DNA of 64,000 bases, from contig MU270041.1 of NCBI GenBank assembly GCA_021432635.1, positions 282,133 to 346,132 on the forward strand. Reading direction: 5' to 3'. Of the stretch, positions 43,051 through 55,025 are shown one piece after another. The position numbers were made by a program, and so were the translations under genes. The notes under the pieces are model-generated. The model searched no databases and had not been told where the DNA came from. It saw only the letters and a list, made by a program, of their open reading frames with translations. Every line of letters starts with the position of its first letter. Position 1 is the first letter of the stretch. This DNA is from Thozetella sp. PMI_491. Taxonomy: Eukaryota; Ascomycota; Sordariomycetes; Chaetosphaeriales; Chaetosphaeriaceae.

Positions 43051-46000
43051 AATGTCTTCTTCGCGGAGATAGCACACGGGTGAAAACATGGGTAGAAGGG
43101 AAAGAGGAGTCAACCCAGCGCCTGCATTTGACGGGCCAGGGTCGATTTTAGTTTGGCTTGTGGGCCGGGATGTCTCGGCTCAGGAAAAGAGACGCAACTA
43201 CTAATCCGTTTCATCGACCGGCCGCCCGCGTTTTTGTCTGAAAATGACGCAATGTGGGGGTTGCACGCGAGCGTCGATGAAGCGAGCAACCACATCAACC
43301 TGCGACCATAACATGTGGTAACCGCCTCGGAGATTTTAAGTGCGCACTACTTTCCGACAACTCTACCCCTGGACGAGAAATGACTGTGTGCTACAGATAT
43401 CGTCTATATCCAAGTGTCTGGGGTTTGCAAGTGCTTGCTCAAATGCCGTGACAGATTGTCCAACACCAGCCGCTTTATCCCTAGAATTTTGCTTTCGTCG
43501 ACATATGAGTCTACAGAGGATGCAAACTGATATGTTGGGGCTATAACTTGGGCTTCTTTGAGGAAGCCTTCCTCTCGTCCTAATAGATGTTCACTTCACC
43601 TCTGTTGTCTGCGGTCCAAATACACAAAGTAGACTCCAGCCTTGATGGTTCCAAGACCCCTCGACAAAGCATTGCCTGTGCATGCAGCCTGGGCTATTTC
43701 AACGAATGTCGTGAACCGGAGGTTTAAATGGCGTGATTGATAGACAGTGGCACTACATACATATTACTTGTAACACATTACATGCCCAGTAACAGGAAAA
43801 CTAAGCCTATTCCACTAGCTTAATCTTCAAGATCTCCATTTATCTATCAGTCTGTGCCCCGTGGATCTTCATATTTGAGACCATTTTGGACAACTATGGG
43901 TTCGCGAACTCATGTGTGGCATCAACTCTCGTCAGAAATCAGGTATGCGTTGGAGTAGCAGATCTAGTCCGCAGCAGCAAACGGAGACATCCAAATATCA
44001 AGAAGACAGGCTCGGAGGAGGAGCCAGACGTATGCACGTCGCAGGCTCTAGATTCCCTCCTTGAGAGTGATCAGTCGCCACACAGATCTCCTATCAAGAT
44101 CAAGAATGTCGTTGGATAGGAGATACGGTCCTTTGATGCGGAGGGAAGGAAAAAAAAATCGAAGCACACGATGTCTGTATCACGCTCTCATAATTTGGCT
44201 AAACACCACGCCGGAAGAGTGGGCCTTGGCACCGGGCACAAGGATAAGGTACCGTCGTACCACTCCCCCACTGTCTCCAACTGGCTAGAGGGAAGAAAAC
44301 GAGAAAAAAAAAAAGCAAGAAATGAGGGGGAGGGGGGAAAGGGGAGTGAAGTGGGAGCGGTTCTGGGAGCCTCCCGTGAAAGTCTCCCGCGACCTGGGTC
44401 CGGCTAAAATGATCTCCTGGAAGGCCGCTTGGGGGAGCGGGGCCAAGTTCCTGCCCAGATGCCTCGCATTCTCATCCTATCTAGACCTTTCTCCCACAGT
44501 TTGGAGGCATGACACATGTCTCGTGGTCGTCCAATTTCTGCATCGATTATCTCTAGGCGGCTCCGGGAGGCAAGCTCTCGATGCGACGATCAATCTAGTC
44601 TGCCACGTGGAAGGCGAGACGATATTAAAAATTCCCCTAGCGAAGACACAATCAAGAGTGTGGCGTTAAATAAAAAAGGCCAAGACGGGCCCAGAAGAGC
44701 CAAGATAGGAGGGATCTCGGCTCGTCTTGCACCTCCTAGGCGAGGCCTCGGCAGTCAAATTGGCACTTGCATACCTTACTCGCCCTGCCCCTTTCGCGAT
44801 AAGGCAGAGCCAATGGTTGAGCATGCTAGTCACAGGCTTGCGCATTCAAGCTGTTTATCGGGAGGGCTTAGAGGTTGTGCTTGTGTTTCAAAGCCTAGTT
44901 GGCAACCAGGCAGTCTTATGGTAACATGTCAGGGACTTTTTCGTAACTGATGGTTGCTGTGAGTCTCTTGCGACAAAACGTAGCCTAAGCTTCGCGTATT
45001 TAGTAGGATATAGACTGTCCATATGGTAATAGCTCGGCAGGCACTAATCTGCGCACCTGAAGTGTATTTGTTCCTCCTTGTTTGTGAATGCTTTTGCATG
45101 ACCTAGGGACTGGTTAGCCAACAAGTGCTGTTTACAGACGACCTCATCCAAACTATCCTCAGACATGCCATGTTCCTCCTATATGGATTTGATGATGGGG
45201 TCCAATTTCGATCTCTTGGCCTGCTGCTAGTCCAAGACGTCCCGCGAGCTTTGCCAAGTTCGCGGCACTTGGCAGTTATGCCAGGCCCGAGTACCAGGGA
45301 GCGACGCCAAGGGTTGCGATAATGCCCAGAGAGATGATCACCAGCATTGGCAGTATTAGTGGAACATAACCTGAGGCACGCCTGCTTGATTTTACCAAGG
45401 AGTCCCACCAGGGAGTCCTACCCAGGAGTCCTACCACGCCGCCGCCGCCGCAAATGTAATCCGGGTCGAGCCGCAGTGAATCTTGTGTCGCGCCAATAGG
45501 CAGCCATGTCCAGGTACTGGTAGCCACGAGAACTCACCTGTAGATGGCCAAGAGATGACGATGGCCCTGATTCCAGGTACTTGGGACCACTTCACCGCTC
45601 TGTCGGTGTTTCCTAAAGGCCGCCCCGGCCAACGTGCAGGGTTGCCCCAGTCATTCAAACTGCCTGCGAGAGCAAGACGACTCCAGTCCTTTGTGCGGCA
45701 GCATGCAAATGAACTCTAAAATGACTGTAGATTTGTGAGTTTGTATATCGACAAGCTGCGAGCCGGGCTATTACGTTTCTCAGCTCTACGCTGTCCGAAT
45801 ATTCAATCACGTCCACGTGCCTCCAGCTCATTTCTTGCTCATACCAAGTCCAGTTTTTGACATAGCTTTCTTGGGTTGAACCTGTACGTAAACCTCGCTT
45901 GAACTCTCTTACTCTTCGCCTCGAAGCACCCGGTGCGAACGATCTAGCGTGCCTCGTGCTTCAGGTCCCGAAGCGAGTCTGCCCTCTCTGCTGGCTGAGT

Positions 46001-47644
46001 GAGGGTTGATCGTATAACTTAGCTGCCGGCAAATGCCCCGGCATCGTAGGTATTGGTGACATCCGTCACGCACGACCGCTAATGGGGGGTTCCATTGCAG
46101 ATCGACAGGTTCCTCGTATACCCATAGCAGCCAGCAGTGGAGCAACGCTCCATCGCTTCCCCAGATTTCAGATGCGCGTCTCCAATAATCCACTTAATGC
46201 AGCTGAGGCACCTATTTTCCCTTGACAATTTGGATGCCGTCGGGACCGAGACCGTCTTTAATCAAGGCCTGCTGCTCGCGTCCACCGCGCTCTCCGGATC
46301 ACCTGGTACGCTTGGCAGGATCGCTATGGAGGGTCTCGGCCCGCAAATGAGCATCGACAGTTCGCTACCGCCCGACAGGGCTTCGTTTTCGTCTTCGGGC
46401 GGGCACCGAGTGGACATCATAAGTCACCGGCCCTCAGATTTCGTTGTCCAGCAGATTCGAGTTCCCGCCATGATGTGGGGTAATTGCCTGTTGGCTGAGC
46501 TATCATAGCAGCGCCAGTGGTTGCCATAACGTGGTCCCCCCGGCTGAACAGCCATTACTTGGTCTCACTGCCGATTCGCTGGATATTGGGTTGAAACCTC
46601 CGCGCGCTCCCGTAATGGCCCACCTAATCTGGAGAAATCTCTGGGGAAAAAATGCCCGAGGGGTGATTGGCGATCTAGAAAAAGCTTGGCATTCTACCGC
46701 CCTACGGCTTTTCCTCCCTTATCTATATGACGACTAGAGGTCGATATGAACCGTTAAGACGGGCAGTTTTGCCTTTCCGAACCCATGCACCAACCACCAC
46801 CGATCAGAACCGCAGGTAAGCACGAGAAGCCCTCGGGGCGGCGACTCGCCTCGGGTCCCATAGACCACGGCTCCTATAGCCCGCGGCCAGGCCAGACAGG
46901 CCAGTAGGAGGACGGAGGATCTCGCGGGCCGTCTCATCCGCAATAGCAGTCGACGCCCCGTACCCCCCTCAGCTCACAGACACCCAATAGTTATACAAAG
47001 TCTGTCCAGGATACGGGGCGGGAATGCCGTGAAATTAAAGTAACCGATAAAAACCCCACAGTCTGGGGGGTTGTCTTTTGCCTGCATCCTCCATCTGCGT
47101 CGGATCTAGTTCTTCCAGGAGCGACATATCGACATGGTCCCAGACGGATGCCCCCTTAGCGTTGCCACACGGGCAGCATGCAGCGCGCTGATCTGCCCAT
47201 ACCCACGCCGTGGTCAGCCCAATATCGTGTCTCCCTTCCGTCGACCACTCAGGGCCTGCTAACTTCGCTGATAATGCTGCCCGCAATGTATTCTAGATCT
47301 CCCGTCCATGGACTACTGAGTCGGTGCGGCTCGGCACTTCTTGCACGTAGCCCCAACGCGTTATGCAGAAATCTGGAGCCGTGTAAGCGACGCGCAAGCG
47401 CCTTCTTGTGCTCCGCCGTGCCCAATATGCCACGGCGTGGAGCTGGTGCACCGGTGACCACGTGAAGCTATAACCGGATACAAGGTTGCTGAGATAAGGC
47501 GCCGCAACTAGGGCTTGCAGGAGGACAATATCATGGCTGCGGAGGACGGCTGGTTGTATATGAAGTTCTCTCCGGCCCCAGAGATATTCCCTGGGTCTGT
47601 GACACAGCCGCTCGAGGAACAGCACTCGAGTACACACCATCAGC
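43051..47644. other. 4.6-kb gene-free stretch
   Basis: This is the longest region without a convincing gene in the window. Frames of 60-145 codons occur on both strands, but none shows a family motif, promoter or consistent splice signals. A minus-strand frame at 45276-45527 includes a hydrophobic run (VPLILPMLVIISLGIIA) that could be a remnant of a membrane protein. Short direct repeats of AGGAGTCC(C/T)ACC appear near 45398-45440, followed by a (GCC)n run. A-rich runs occur near 44151 and 44306. Confidence 0.45.
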
Positions 47645-50600
47645 ATGGGGGGCCTGCTTCTGCGCACCGACTCGAGCCCGATGTCCGACTCTCAGTCGGA
47701 GAAGGACAAATGCGTGGGTGGATTTCTTCCCGTTCATCATGCCATGCATCACCGAGCCGTCGTGCTGACAACTACGCCAAATAGCTGGTCCAGGAGACGT
47801 CCGAGGAGCTCGGTATCCACCGTCTGGACTCGTACGTTCTCTCCCATACCCACGCCGCCGCTGCCCAATCGGAAGACTAACACGGTGCGGCAGGCGTCAA
47901 TTCGGTGTTCCCGAAGAACAGTTCGACGAGATCAAGAGAATTGCCAGCGGATACACGCTCGAGGGTGTTCGAACGGCAAGTTTGTTTTTCAGATAGTCGT
48001 GGTCCGCTGTCAGCTAATGCCATGCCTATGAACAGAGAGTATCCAATGTTCTCAAGATCCATGAGAACGACCCCAACTTCCCTCATGTTCTCCTCGAGAA
48101 GTTTAAGAAGTTTCTCTGTGGGTCACCTGGCCATGCGCAAGGGAAGTGCTCCGCTGACCATGACAGCCGACGATGATGTGCACGCCAATCCCGCCCTCCA
48201 TGACCCCTTCATCAACGAGATCAAGGTGGAGGCGGCCCTGATCTTCTACAACAGCCCGTACGCCGAGGTACGTGGTGTCGTGGACAACTTTGACGATCCA
48301 AGCACACCATGCGGAACCGTCCGTGCCTACGGTATCGGCATCGGATTTGCCGTTCTCCTGGCCTTTGTGAACCAGCTGTTCTCCATCAGACAGCCAGCTA
48401 TCTGGATCGGCTCCCACATTGCTCAGCTTCTAGCCTATCCTATCGGAACGACCATGGCCAAGACCCTCCCTGACTGGGGCTTCACAGTCTTTGGAAACCG
48501 GATCAGCTTGAACCCAGGGCCGTTCTCCAAGAAAGAGCACATGCTCATCTCCATCATGGCAAGCGTGGGCGGCGTCGGTCCGTACACATCGTTCATTGTC
48601 TGGGCACAGTTCCTTCCGCAGTACTTCAACATGGAATATGCTGGCAACTTTGCTTACCAGATTTGTATCGGTATGGGGACAAACCTCATCGGATACGGTC
48701 TTGCCGGGGTCTGCCGACGGTTCCTTGTGTACCCGGCATACTGCGTGTGGCCGACGTCCCTCGTTACCGTGTCCCTGATCTCAGCCTTCCACGAGCAGAA
48801 GAGCGACCCTGTGATGGGACCCATGAAGCGCTTGATCACCATCGGCAGGCTTAAGTTCTTCCTCTCGGCCTTTGCTATCATGTTTGTCTACTTCTGGATC
48901 CCCAATTATCTCTTTACTGCTTTGAGCATGTTCAGCTGGATTACTTGGATTGCGCCGAACAACATGGTTCTGAACACCATTTCCGGCTTCAACAACGGTG
49001 TTGGGGTACGTTTTTTTTTGGCTTCAATCTGTCCTGTCCTCCCCATTGAAGCGGAAGAGACGCGCTGACTCTTTTTCTTGCCAGCTCAACCCCTTTCCAA
49101 CCTTTGATTGGAACAACATCATCCACTCAGGCACCGACCCTCTCATGCTTCCGTTCTTCACCACCCTCAACAAGTTCGCAGGGAACTTCTTTTCCCTCTT
49201 TCTCGTCCTTGGGCTCTGGTATGGAAATGTATACGGTACCGGCTACCTACCCCTCAACAGCAACCGCGTCTTCGACCACTTTGGCAACATTTACAACATC
49301 ACCAAGGCGGTTGGGCCCGATGGTCTCTTCAACTCTGCCTCGTACGAGAAGTATTCTCCAGCTTTCCTCAGCTCCGGCAACCTGACTATCTACATCTTCA
49401 CGTTCGCCATGTACTCGGCCACCTTTACATACGCGATCCTCTATCACCACCACGAGATCAAGTTGGGATTTATCGAGCTGTTCAACAGCTTCCGCCGAGG
49501 AAAGGAGCGGGACGAGTCTCGCTACGAGGATGTACACAACCGCCTTATGGCGGCATACCCGGAGGGTAAGTTCTACCTACAACCGCTTCTCCAAGCATCA
49601 AAGGACTGACGAGCCTCGGGTTTGAAGTTCCTGAGTGGTGGTTCATGGCGGTACTTGCGGTAGCCATTGTTTTCGGCATTCTCGGAGTGACCTACTGGCC
49701 GACCAACACTTCCCCACTAGTGGTATTCTTCGGCATCTTGCTGTGCGTCATCTTCATCGTCCCGATCGGCATCATCAAATCCATCACGGGTGTCGAGGTC
49801 AACCTTGCAATCCTGGCCGAGTTTGTTGGTGGCTCTGTCGTGCCCGGCAATATGCTGGCGATGAACTACATGAAGGCTTATGGGTATGTTACCCTTACTT
49901 TTACGGCGCCCATGATAGGCCATGACGAAAACTGACATCTACACTCTTCAGATTCGTCACCTGCTCTCACGCCATTTGGTTTTCGAATGATCTTAAGCTT
50001 GCTCACTACCTCAAGATCCCTCAACGCCAGACATTTGCCGTTCAGATGATTGCCACGGTAATCTCAACCTTTGTTTGCACGGCTGTGCTCAACTTCCAAG
50101 TAAGTATAATCTTGTTTTGCTTCGGAAGAATCGCAACATTCCGGCGTTAGGGAACAGCGAGCTAATACCTATCAAGATGCGCAACATCCCCGGTGTATGC
50201 ACCATGGACGCTCCTAACCGGTTTACCTGCCCATTCGTCAACTCTTTCGTGTCAGCATCTGTCCTTTGGGGTACTATTGGGCCCAAGAAAATCTTCGGTC
50301 CTGATGGGCAGTACACGCTCACGCTCCTGGGCTTCCCGTTCGGGTTTGCGCTTGTGATGGCGTTCTGGTATCTCAAGAGGAGGTATAAGAGTGCATCTTG
50401 GATGCGACAGGTGCACCCTGTGGTCATGCTGGCTGGCGCCATCCACTGGGCTCCATACAACGTCGGCTACATCTGGCCCGCCGTGCCCCTTGCCTGGGTG
50501 AGCTGGATCTATGTCAAGAGACGCTTTTTGGACATGTGGGCGAGGGTAAGTGCTGTCACGATGCCGAGATGGTTGCGAGTCACTAACTTGATGCGACTAG

Positions 50601-50810
50601 TACAACTACATTCTCTCTGCCGGCTTCTCTGCGGGCATTGCCATCGCAGGCTTGGTCATGTTCTTCGCCGTGCAGTGGCCGGGATTCAAGCTAGACTGGT
50701 GGGGAAACAACATTGTCTATGAGGGCTGCGAGGCACCATCCAGCCCGTGCCGCTTGAGTTATCTGAAGAAGGGGGAGTATTTTGGTCCAAGAATTGGCGA
50801 GTTCCACTGA
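47645..50810 (+). CDS. OPT-family oligopeptide transporter, ten exons (860 aa)
   Basis: Exons are 47645-47713, 47785-47831, 47894-47975, 48036-48117, 48167-49005, 49085-49565, 49628-49883, 49952-50099, 50177-50545 and 50601-50810. Introns are 49-79 bp. Intron 3 uses a GC donor (GCAAGT). All joints keep frame and family sequence, for example EEQFDEIKRIASGYTL and KFKKFLSDDDVHANPALHDPF. OPT proteins are proton-coupled importers of small peptides (or iron chelates in the YSL branch). Signatures include NPGPFSKKEHMLI, GVCRRFLVYPAYCVWP, GLNPFPTFDWN, VPEWWFMA and NFQMRNIPGVCT. About 14-16 membrane helices fit the usual topology, and the length is normal for the peptide-transporter branch. The start is uncertain; ATG 47681 (MSDSQSEKDK) is in the same frame and equally plausible. 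Confidence 0.93.
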
Positions 50811-51123
50811 GAGGATGATGAACTTCCGACGAGGAGTTGGTGTGTCTACGACACGGTGAGCGATACGAGTCTCTTTGGGTTGGTGGGTCTGGATACGCCT
50901 ATTAGACGGCGCGGCGTCCGCGTTTTTAACTGCCCGATTCTCCTGACGAAATGAATATCACGCAAGGGTGTGAAAACATAGTAAATATGCGGTACTATGT
51001 ACATTTAACCCTCGAAGCCGGTACCAATGAGTACGGCGGACGTCTTCCTGGGCCCCGCTCCTTTGGCCTAAACAAAATACAATCTCTATGCGATCTCGCT
51101 TCCTCGACTGTTCCATATAGTGA
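50811..51123. other. Convergent intergenic region
   Basis: These 313 bp separate the stops of the OPT transporter and the aspartic-protease-like gene. No gene or structured element is evident. Confidence 0.5.
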
Positions 51124-52727
51124 TCAACCTAGATACGATGAGCGGCGGTGATCGTCAATTTCGAAGATAGGCTGCGGATCTCCTATCCTGGCCCTGATGC
51201 AGCTTGTCGTCCGCTGGCAACGCCTTCGTCGTCTCCAGAGTGCCACTACCAGGATGGCAATGGAAGCCAGGCCAATCACGCTACCTGCAGCCACCCCAAA
51301 AATCCCTGCGGGAGAGAGACTATGCGTTTCCGCAGAAGGACTTTCGGATGGGGCAACGGAATCAGGCCCGGTCCGGGAGCTCGATGGACACAGCTCCAAT
51401 GAAGTTATACCATTGGAGTCGACTGCAACCAGGTCTTCCGGCTGATCGTGGCTAGAAGGCCAGAGAGTGAACATTTCGGACTCCGGACGTACCAGCAAGT
51501 AAGCTGCCGTGAGGAAGTGTCTTCCTAGAGTAGGCATATCGTTTGCGTTGGTGTCCTGGAGAGCGTTGATAAGGAGGTCCGGCTCCTGTTCGTCTGTGAC
51601 ATACGCTCCTGTTGTTACGTCGATTTCCACGTGAGGAACGACGAGACGATCATTGGGAATGCGGACGGAGAAGCCACCTTGCAGGATTATGGTGATGTCA
51701 CCATCATATGTCCTGTCACTCTTCGAATATCGCATAGTGTAGTAGTTGAGTCCGTATGAACGGTTGGACAGTGTGGTCCCGGTAATGCTCTCAAAATTTG
51801 CAAAATATTTGTCCCTTGGAAGGGTAAGCAGAGCGGGATAATCGGGCGTTATGCAAGCAGATAGCGACTGAGAGAGGGTAGGCGGGAAGAGCGAGGCATT
51901 GGTTCCGTTTTTCAGGTTGAGGGATATGTCGCTGATGGAAACTACTAGACCTGAGGGGCAGCCGTACGATGGCCGGCTCAGCTGCACTGTCGCCCTGTCG
52001 TTGCCACCACTAGCGATCCGGCCCCGGTCAAAGCCGCCCAAGATCAAGCTGCCATCTCGGGGCACGTCGGTATTAGAGAAAGGAAATATAAGACCCGAGG
52101 ATATACTCCAGGCTCGAGAAGCAGTGAGATTTTTAGAGTTCAGCCAGAAGACTAGAGTCGAGTTGACGCCCATTCCTAGAGCCATCTGTGGGTGATATCC
52201 CTGAGACCCCCAGTCATTCTGGACGATACCTATTGGAAACCCGTCAAGATTAACATCATTGTTGAGACTGAGAGTATCAGAACCCCAAGAAAGCTTTGGG
52301 AAAGGACCCGGCTCGTCGGCCGGCAAGCTGAGTGAGGCCGAGGTCGAAGAGGACTCTCGCGTATATGTCCCACCACGGAAGCCAACACATGCCTTAGCCA
52401 CGTAGCTGTCTGGACAAAAGCCTGCAGGGCCGTAGACGAATGTTTCATTAAGAGGCCTAAAACAGAGTCGTTAGCCGTTGGTCGAACCATTTCTTGTCTC
52501 GAAGCATCACGGTAGACAAAGCACCATTGCGGTAGGAAAGCAAGAGGCTGAGATGGCGACCCTGCTGCCATGTGCAATCCCCAAGTAAACTGCTGATCGT
52601 CCAGAAAGGCAACGTTGCCTATCCTGATAGAGACCGGCCCAGGCAAGCAACCTGCCGACGTTTTCCAACAGAGCAGCCAAACGATGACGGAGACAGCCAG
52701 AGCTGCTGTAGTGTCGCTTCGGGCCAT
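51124..52727 (-). CDS. Membrane-anchored aspartic-protease-fold protein without catalytic Asp (511 aa)
   Basis: Minus-strand exons are 52727-52525 and 52456-51124. The 68-bp intron (GTGCTT donor, GGCTAAC branch, TTTTAG acceptor) is the only phase-correct choice and gives LAFLPQWPLNETFVYGP. The layout is a signal peptide (about 25 residues), a lumenal domain with the A1-pepsin-like order (WGLHMAAGSPSQPL, FCPDSY...CVGFRGGTY, IGIVQNDWGSQG..ALGMGVNS, GSLILGGFDRGRI, LGRHFLTAAYLLV), one membrane helix (AGIFGVAAGSVIGLASIAIL...), a RRRRR stop-transfer and a ~36-residue cytosolic tail. The two DTG/DSG motifs of active aspartic proteases are absent: the first site reads LPQWPLN and the second lies in CITPDYPALLTLP. 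It is therefore probably a non-catalytic receptor-like or structural member. Several N-glycosylation sequons occur. Confidence 0.82.
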
Positions 52728-53034
52728 CAGTACGAGTCTGTAGAATGACCAGAATAAGGCCTGATGGAAGATAAGAAAGACTGGGTGGCGTAATCGGGAA
52801 ATTCAAGTGCAGAAGATCCATAGTAAAGAAATCAAGCATGGAGAAGACATTGGAAAGATTGCCTGGGCGTCGATTCATCAATCCACGGTTCACGGGGTAA
52901 TGAATCAGTCAAACTTGAGGGGCCGACTCAATCCCATCTTAATGACGGATCATTTATATATTAGATCCCGAACTCTGATGCCTCATCGATATGCATATCT
53001 CCTATGCGCCGCAGACATGCTTGTCACGCAGTCC
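52728..53034. other. Short intergenic region
   Basis: It holds the promoter of the aspartic-protease-like gene and the 3' flank of the first GNAT gene. No feature is recognised. Confidence 0.5.
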
Positions 53035-53664
53035 TTAGTTCGCCTTCGATTCGCCTGCCTCCTTCGCATCTCGAAGCATAAACCACTGCTCGTACCGACC
53101 ATCTAGAAAAGTCAAAGTCTCGAGGTTTCGGAAGCCATGCTTCAGGTACAGCGCCTTCCCGTCTGGCGTCGAATCGAGATAGCACGGCCATCCCTCCTGG
53201 TCGGCTTTGTCCACGCCCCACTTGACCAACATCCCCCCGGCTCCTTTCCCCTGGTACTCGTTCTTAGTAGCGATCAGCTCCAGGTACCAGTGCGCCTGCG
53301 TCCCCATTATGGACTCGTGCATCTCGAACAGCTTGCCGAAGAAGTGGATGGCCAGCTCGACATCGCCGTCCTTGGGCCAGATGTCGTCTGGCGGCGCATC
53401 CTGGTGCATGTTCTCGGGCATTCTGTTCCATTTTGCAAACGCCGCGAAGATCGGAGGCGTGGCATCGGCATCCTCGACGACTACAAAATGCGCGTTCGGG
53501 TCGTGGATCTCCTCACTCAGCGAGGAATACCAGAACTCGCGCGCGAGCTTCGACTCCGGATGAAGGCAGCGAAGGTGGATATCGTTCGTGGCAAAGGCTT
53601 TCTGGGCGACGGCGACGATTTCAGGGACGTCGTCCGGATTCGCCGGCCGGAGCTGAAGCCGCAT
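53035..53664 (-). CDS. GNAT-family N-acetyltransferase (209 aa)
   Basis: This is a single exon. The GNAT fold is visible from MRLQLRPANPDDVPEIVAVAQKAF at the start through the acetyl-CoA-binding motif A: YLELIATKNEYQGKGAGGML followed by VKWGVDKADQEGWPCYLDST, with the Q/RxxGxG/A pyrophosphate loop as QGKGAGG. The C-terminal YLKHGFRNLETLTF completes motif B. The architecture matches the many fungal acetyltransferases near secondary-metabolism or detoxification genes, with unknown amine substrates. The ATG at 53664 is chosen because the longer frame starts with TTG. No targeting signal is seen. Confidence 0.9.
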   Translation of the reverse strand: MRLQLRPANPDDVPEIVAVAQKAFATNDIHLRCLHPESKLAREFWYSSLSEEIHDPNAHFVVVEDADATPPIFAAFAKWNRMPENMHQDAPPDDIWPKDGDVELAIHFFGKLFEMHESIMGTQAHWYLELIATKNEYQGKGAGGMLVKWGVDKADQEGWPCYLDSTPDGKALYLKHGFRNLETLTFLDGRYEQWFMLRDAKEAGESKAN

Positions 53665-54386
53665 CGTGCCCAACTTCGACAATTGTAGAAAATTTGTGAT
53701 AAGGATATGTGAGGGGCGGGGCCGAGTCAGCGATGAGGGTGCTTACTTGTAGCTCTCCAAGAGTTTTTCGACGGAAAGCTACAGGTTTCAATGGCAACAA
53801 AGACCTCGTGCCAGCTCGTAGATGTATATGATGTTCTTGACGGCCGAGGAGATTGGAGAGTAGCTGTGAAATACTTTACCGGTTTCATTCAGTGCGAGCG
53901 ATTGTTCGGCCAGACCGAGGAACGGCCTACTCCACACCAACTCGAGAGATGCAAGCCGCGATGCTAGGTCGCATGTTATTGGATGGAGAGGCGAGTCATA
54001 TCAAATCATCATGCATCATCTCTCAATGAACTCAGCTTCTGGTGTAAGCATTCGCCCGAGTCACTGCATATAGATTTCTCTTGCCAGGGATGCCCGCACC
54101 AATACTACAGTCAGATCACAGTGGGGGCCAAGGTAGGGATACGAGTAGAACTCGATAGGCTCTTTATATTCAATGCGTGCTACTCGCTTTTACACTACAT
54201 ATCTTGTTATCAGATATTCCTGTTGCGATTTCAGAGATTAATTTAGGGCCAGATATGGTGGAGAGGGCGACGGGAAGGAAGTGGAATACCAATCTGGGTG
54301 CTGAATCGAACTTATCACGACGTGAACTGGTCCTAAGACCGTAGCTGTTTATGATGGCGGGCGCCATGTGTAGATAGGAGCATCAT
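53665..54386. other. Spacer between the two GNAT genes
   Basis: About 720 bp contains the promoter of the first GNAT gene. It is moderately AT-rich in its second half; no gene is present. Confidence 0.5.
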
Positions 54387-55025
54387 TCAGAGAGGCCACT
54401 TGCCCTCTTCCTTCAACTGCGCCTTGGCCCTTTCCCAAGTGGCCTTATCGTACTCGTAAAGCCAGACCCAGTCGTCCTTGTCAAAGGCCGACTGCTTGGT
54501 GGACTCGACGTGGTCGAGATGCAATGCCTTCATTAGGGCACGGACAGGCTCGTTGTCCTTGCCGGTGTCCAAGAACATGAATCCGCAGCCGAAGTGACTG
54601 AAGCCAAACTCGGTCTTAGCGCAGATGGCCTCGGTCGCGTAGCCCTTACGCCACTGTTTCTTGTCGATCATGACGCCAATGTCGCCGACGAGGACTTCCT
54701 GGCCGGATCCGTCCAGCGCGGGCTTCTTGGGCAGCGAGTTGAAGCCGCCAAATCCAACAAGCTCACCCGTCTCACGCGAGGCGATCACCATGAAGGCGTT
54801 GACACCGGTCTCGGCCGTTTCTTTCCAGCGGGCGATGCGGCGTGAGAAAACCTCCGGGGACAGCTCCGGATCCACCGGGGTGTGGGGGTTGTTGTCGGGG
54901 CTAGACAGCAGGCGGTAGACGGGCTCGGCATCTTCCGGGACGGCACTCCGGATGATCAACCGGGGTGTTTTGATCTCGTAAAACGCCTTGAACAGGGGTA
55001 TCTCCGTGGTCTCAGGGGCAGCCAT
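54387..55025 (-). CDS. RimJ/RimL-type GNAT acetyltransferase (212 aa)
   Basis: This is a single exon with a canonical ATG. The Acetyltransf_3 subtype is shown by IKTPRLIIRSAVPEDAEPVYRLLSSP at residues ~17-42, ETGELVGFGGFNSLP, then VGDIGVMIDKKQWRKGYATEA. In this stretch QWRKGYATEA is the acetyl-CoA loop (Q/RxxGxA). The final GFMFLDTGKDNEPVRALMKAL is the usual conserved Asn/Ser-rich strand-helix. RimJ/RimL relatives acetylate protein N-termini or small amines; the substrate cannot be told here. It lies about 720 bp from the other GNAT gene on the same strand, but the two belong to different subfamilies, so they are not a recent tandem duplicate. Confidence 0.91.
   Translation of the reverse strand: MAAPETTEIPLFKAFYEIKTPRLIIRSAVPEDAEPVYRLLSSPDNNPHTPVDPELSPEVFSRRIARWKETAETGVNAFMVIASRETGELVGFGGFNSLPKKPALDGSGQEVLVGDIGVMIDKKQWRKGYATEAICAKTEFGFSHFGCGFMFLDTGKDNEPVRALMKALHLDHVESTKQSAFDKDDWVWLYEYDKATWERAKAQLKEEGKWPL

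Noticed and set aside
45103-45527. Minus-strand membrane-protein gene
   Set aside because: Two short frames cannot be joined by plausible splice sites and no family match was seen; kept only as a possible remnant.
46137-46508. 123-codon plus-strand frame
   Set aside because: No motif, no promoter or intron support, and it overlaps an equally open minus-strand frame.
53035-55025. The two GNAT genes as a recent tandem duplication
   Set aside because: Their sequences belong to different GNAT subtypes and share only the general acetyl-CoA loop.
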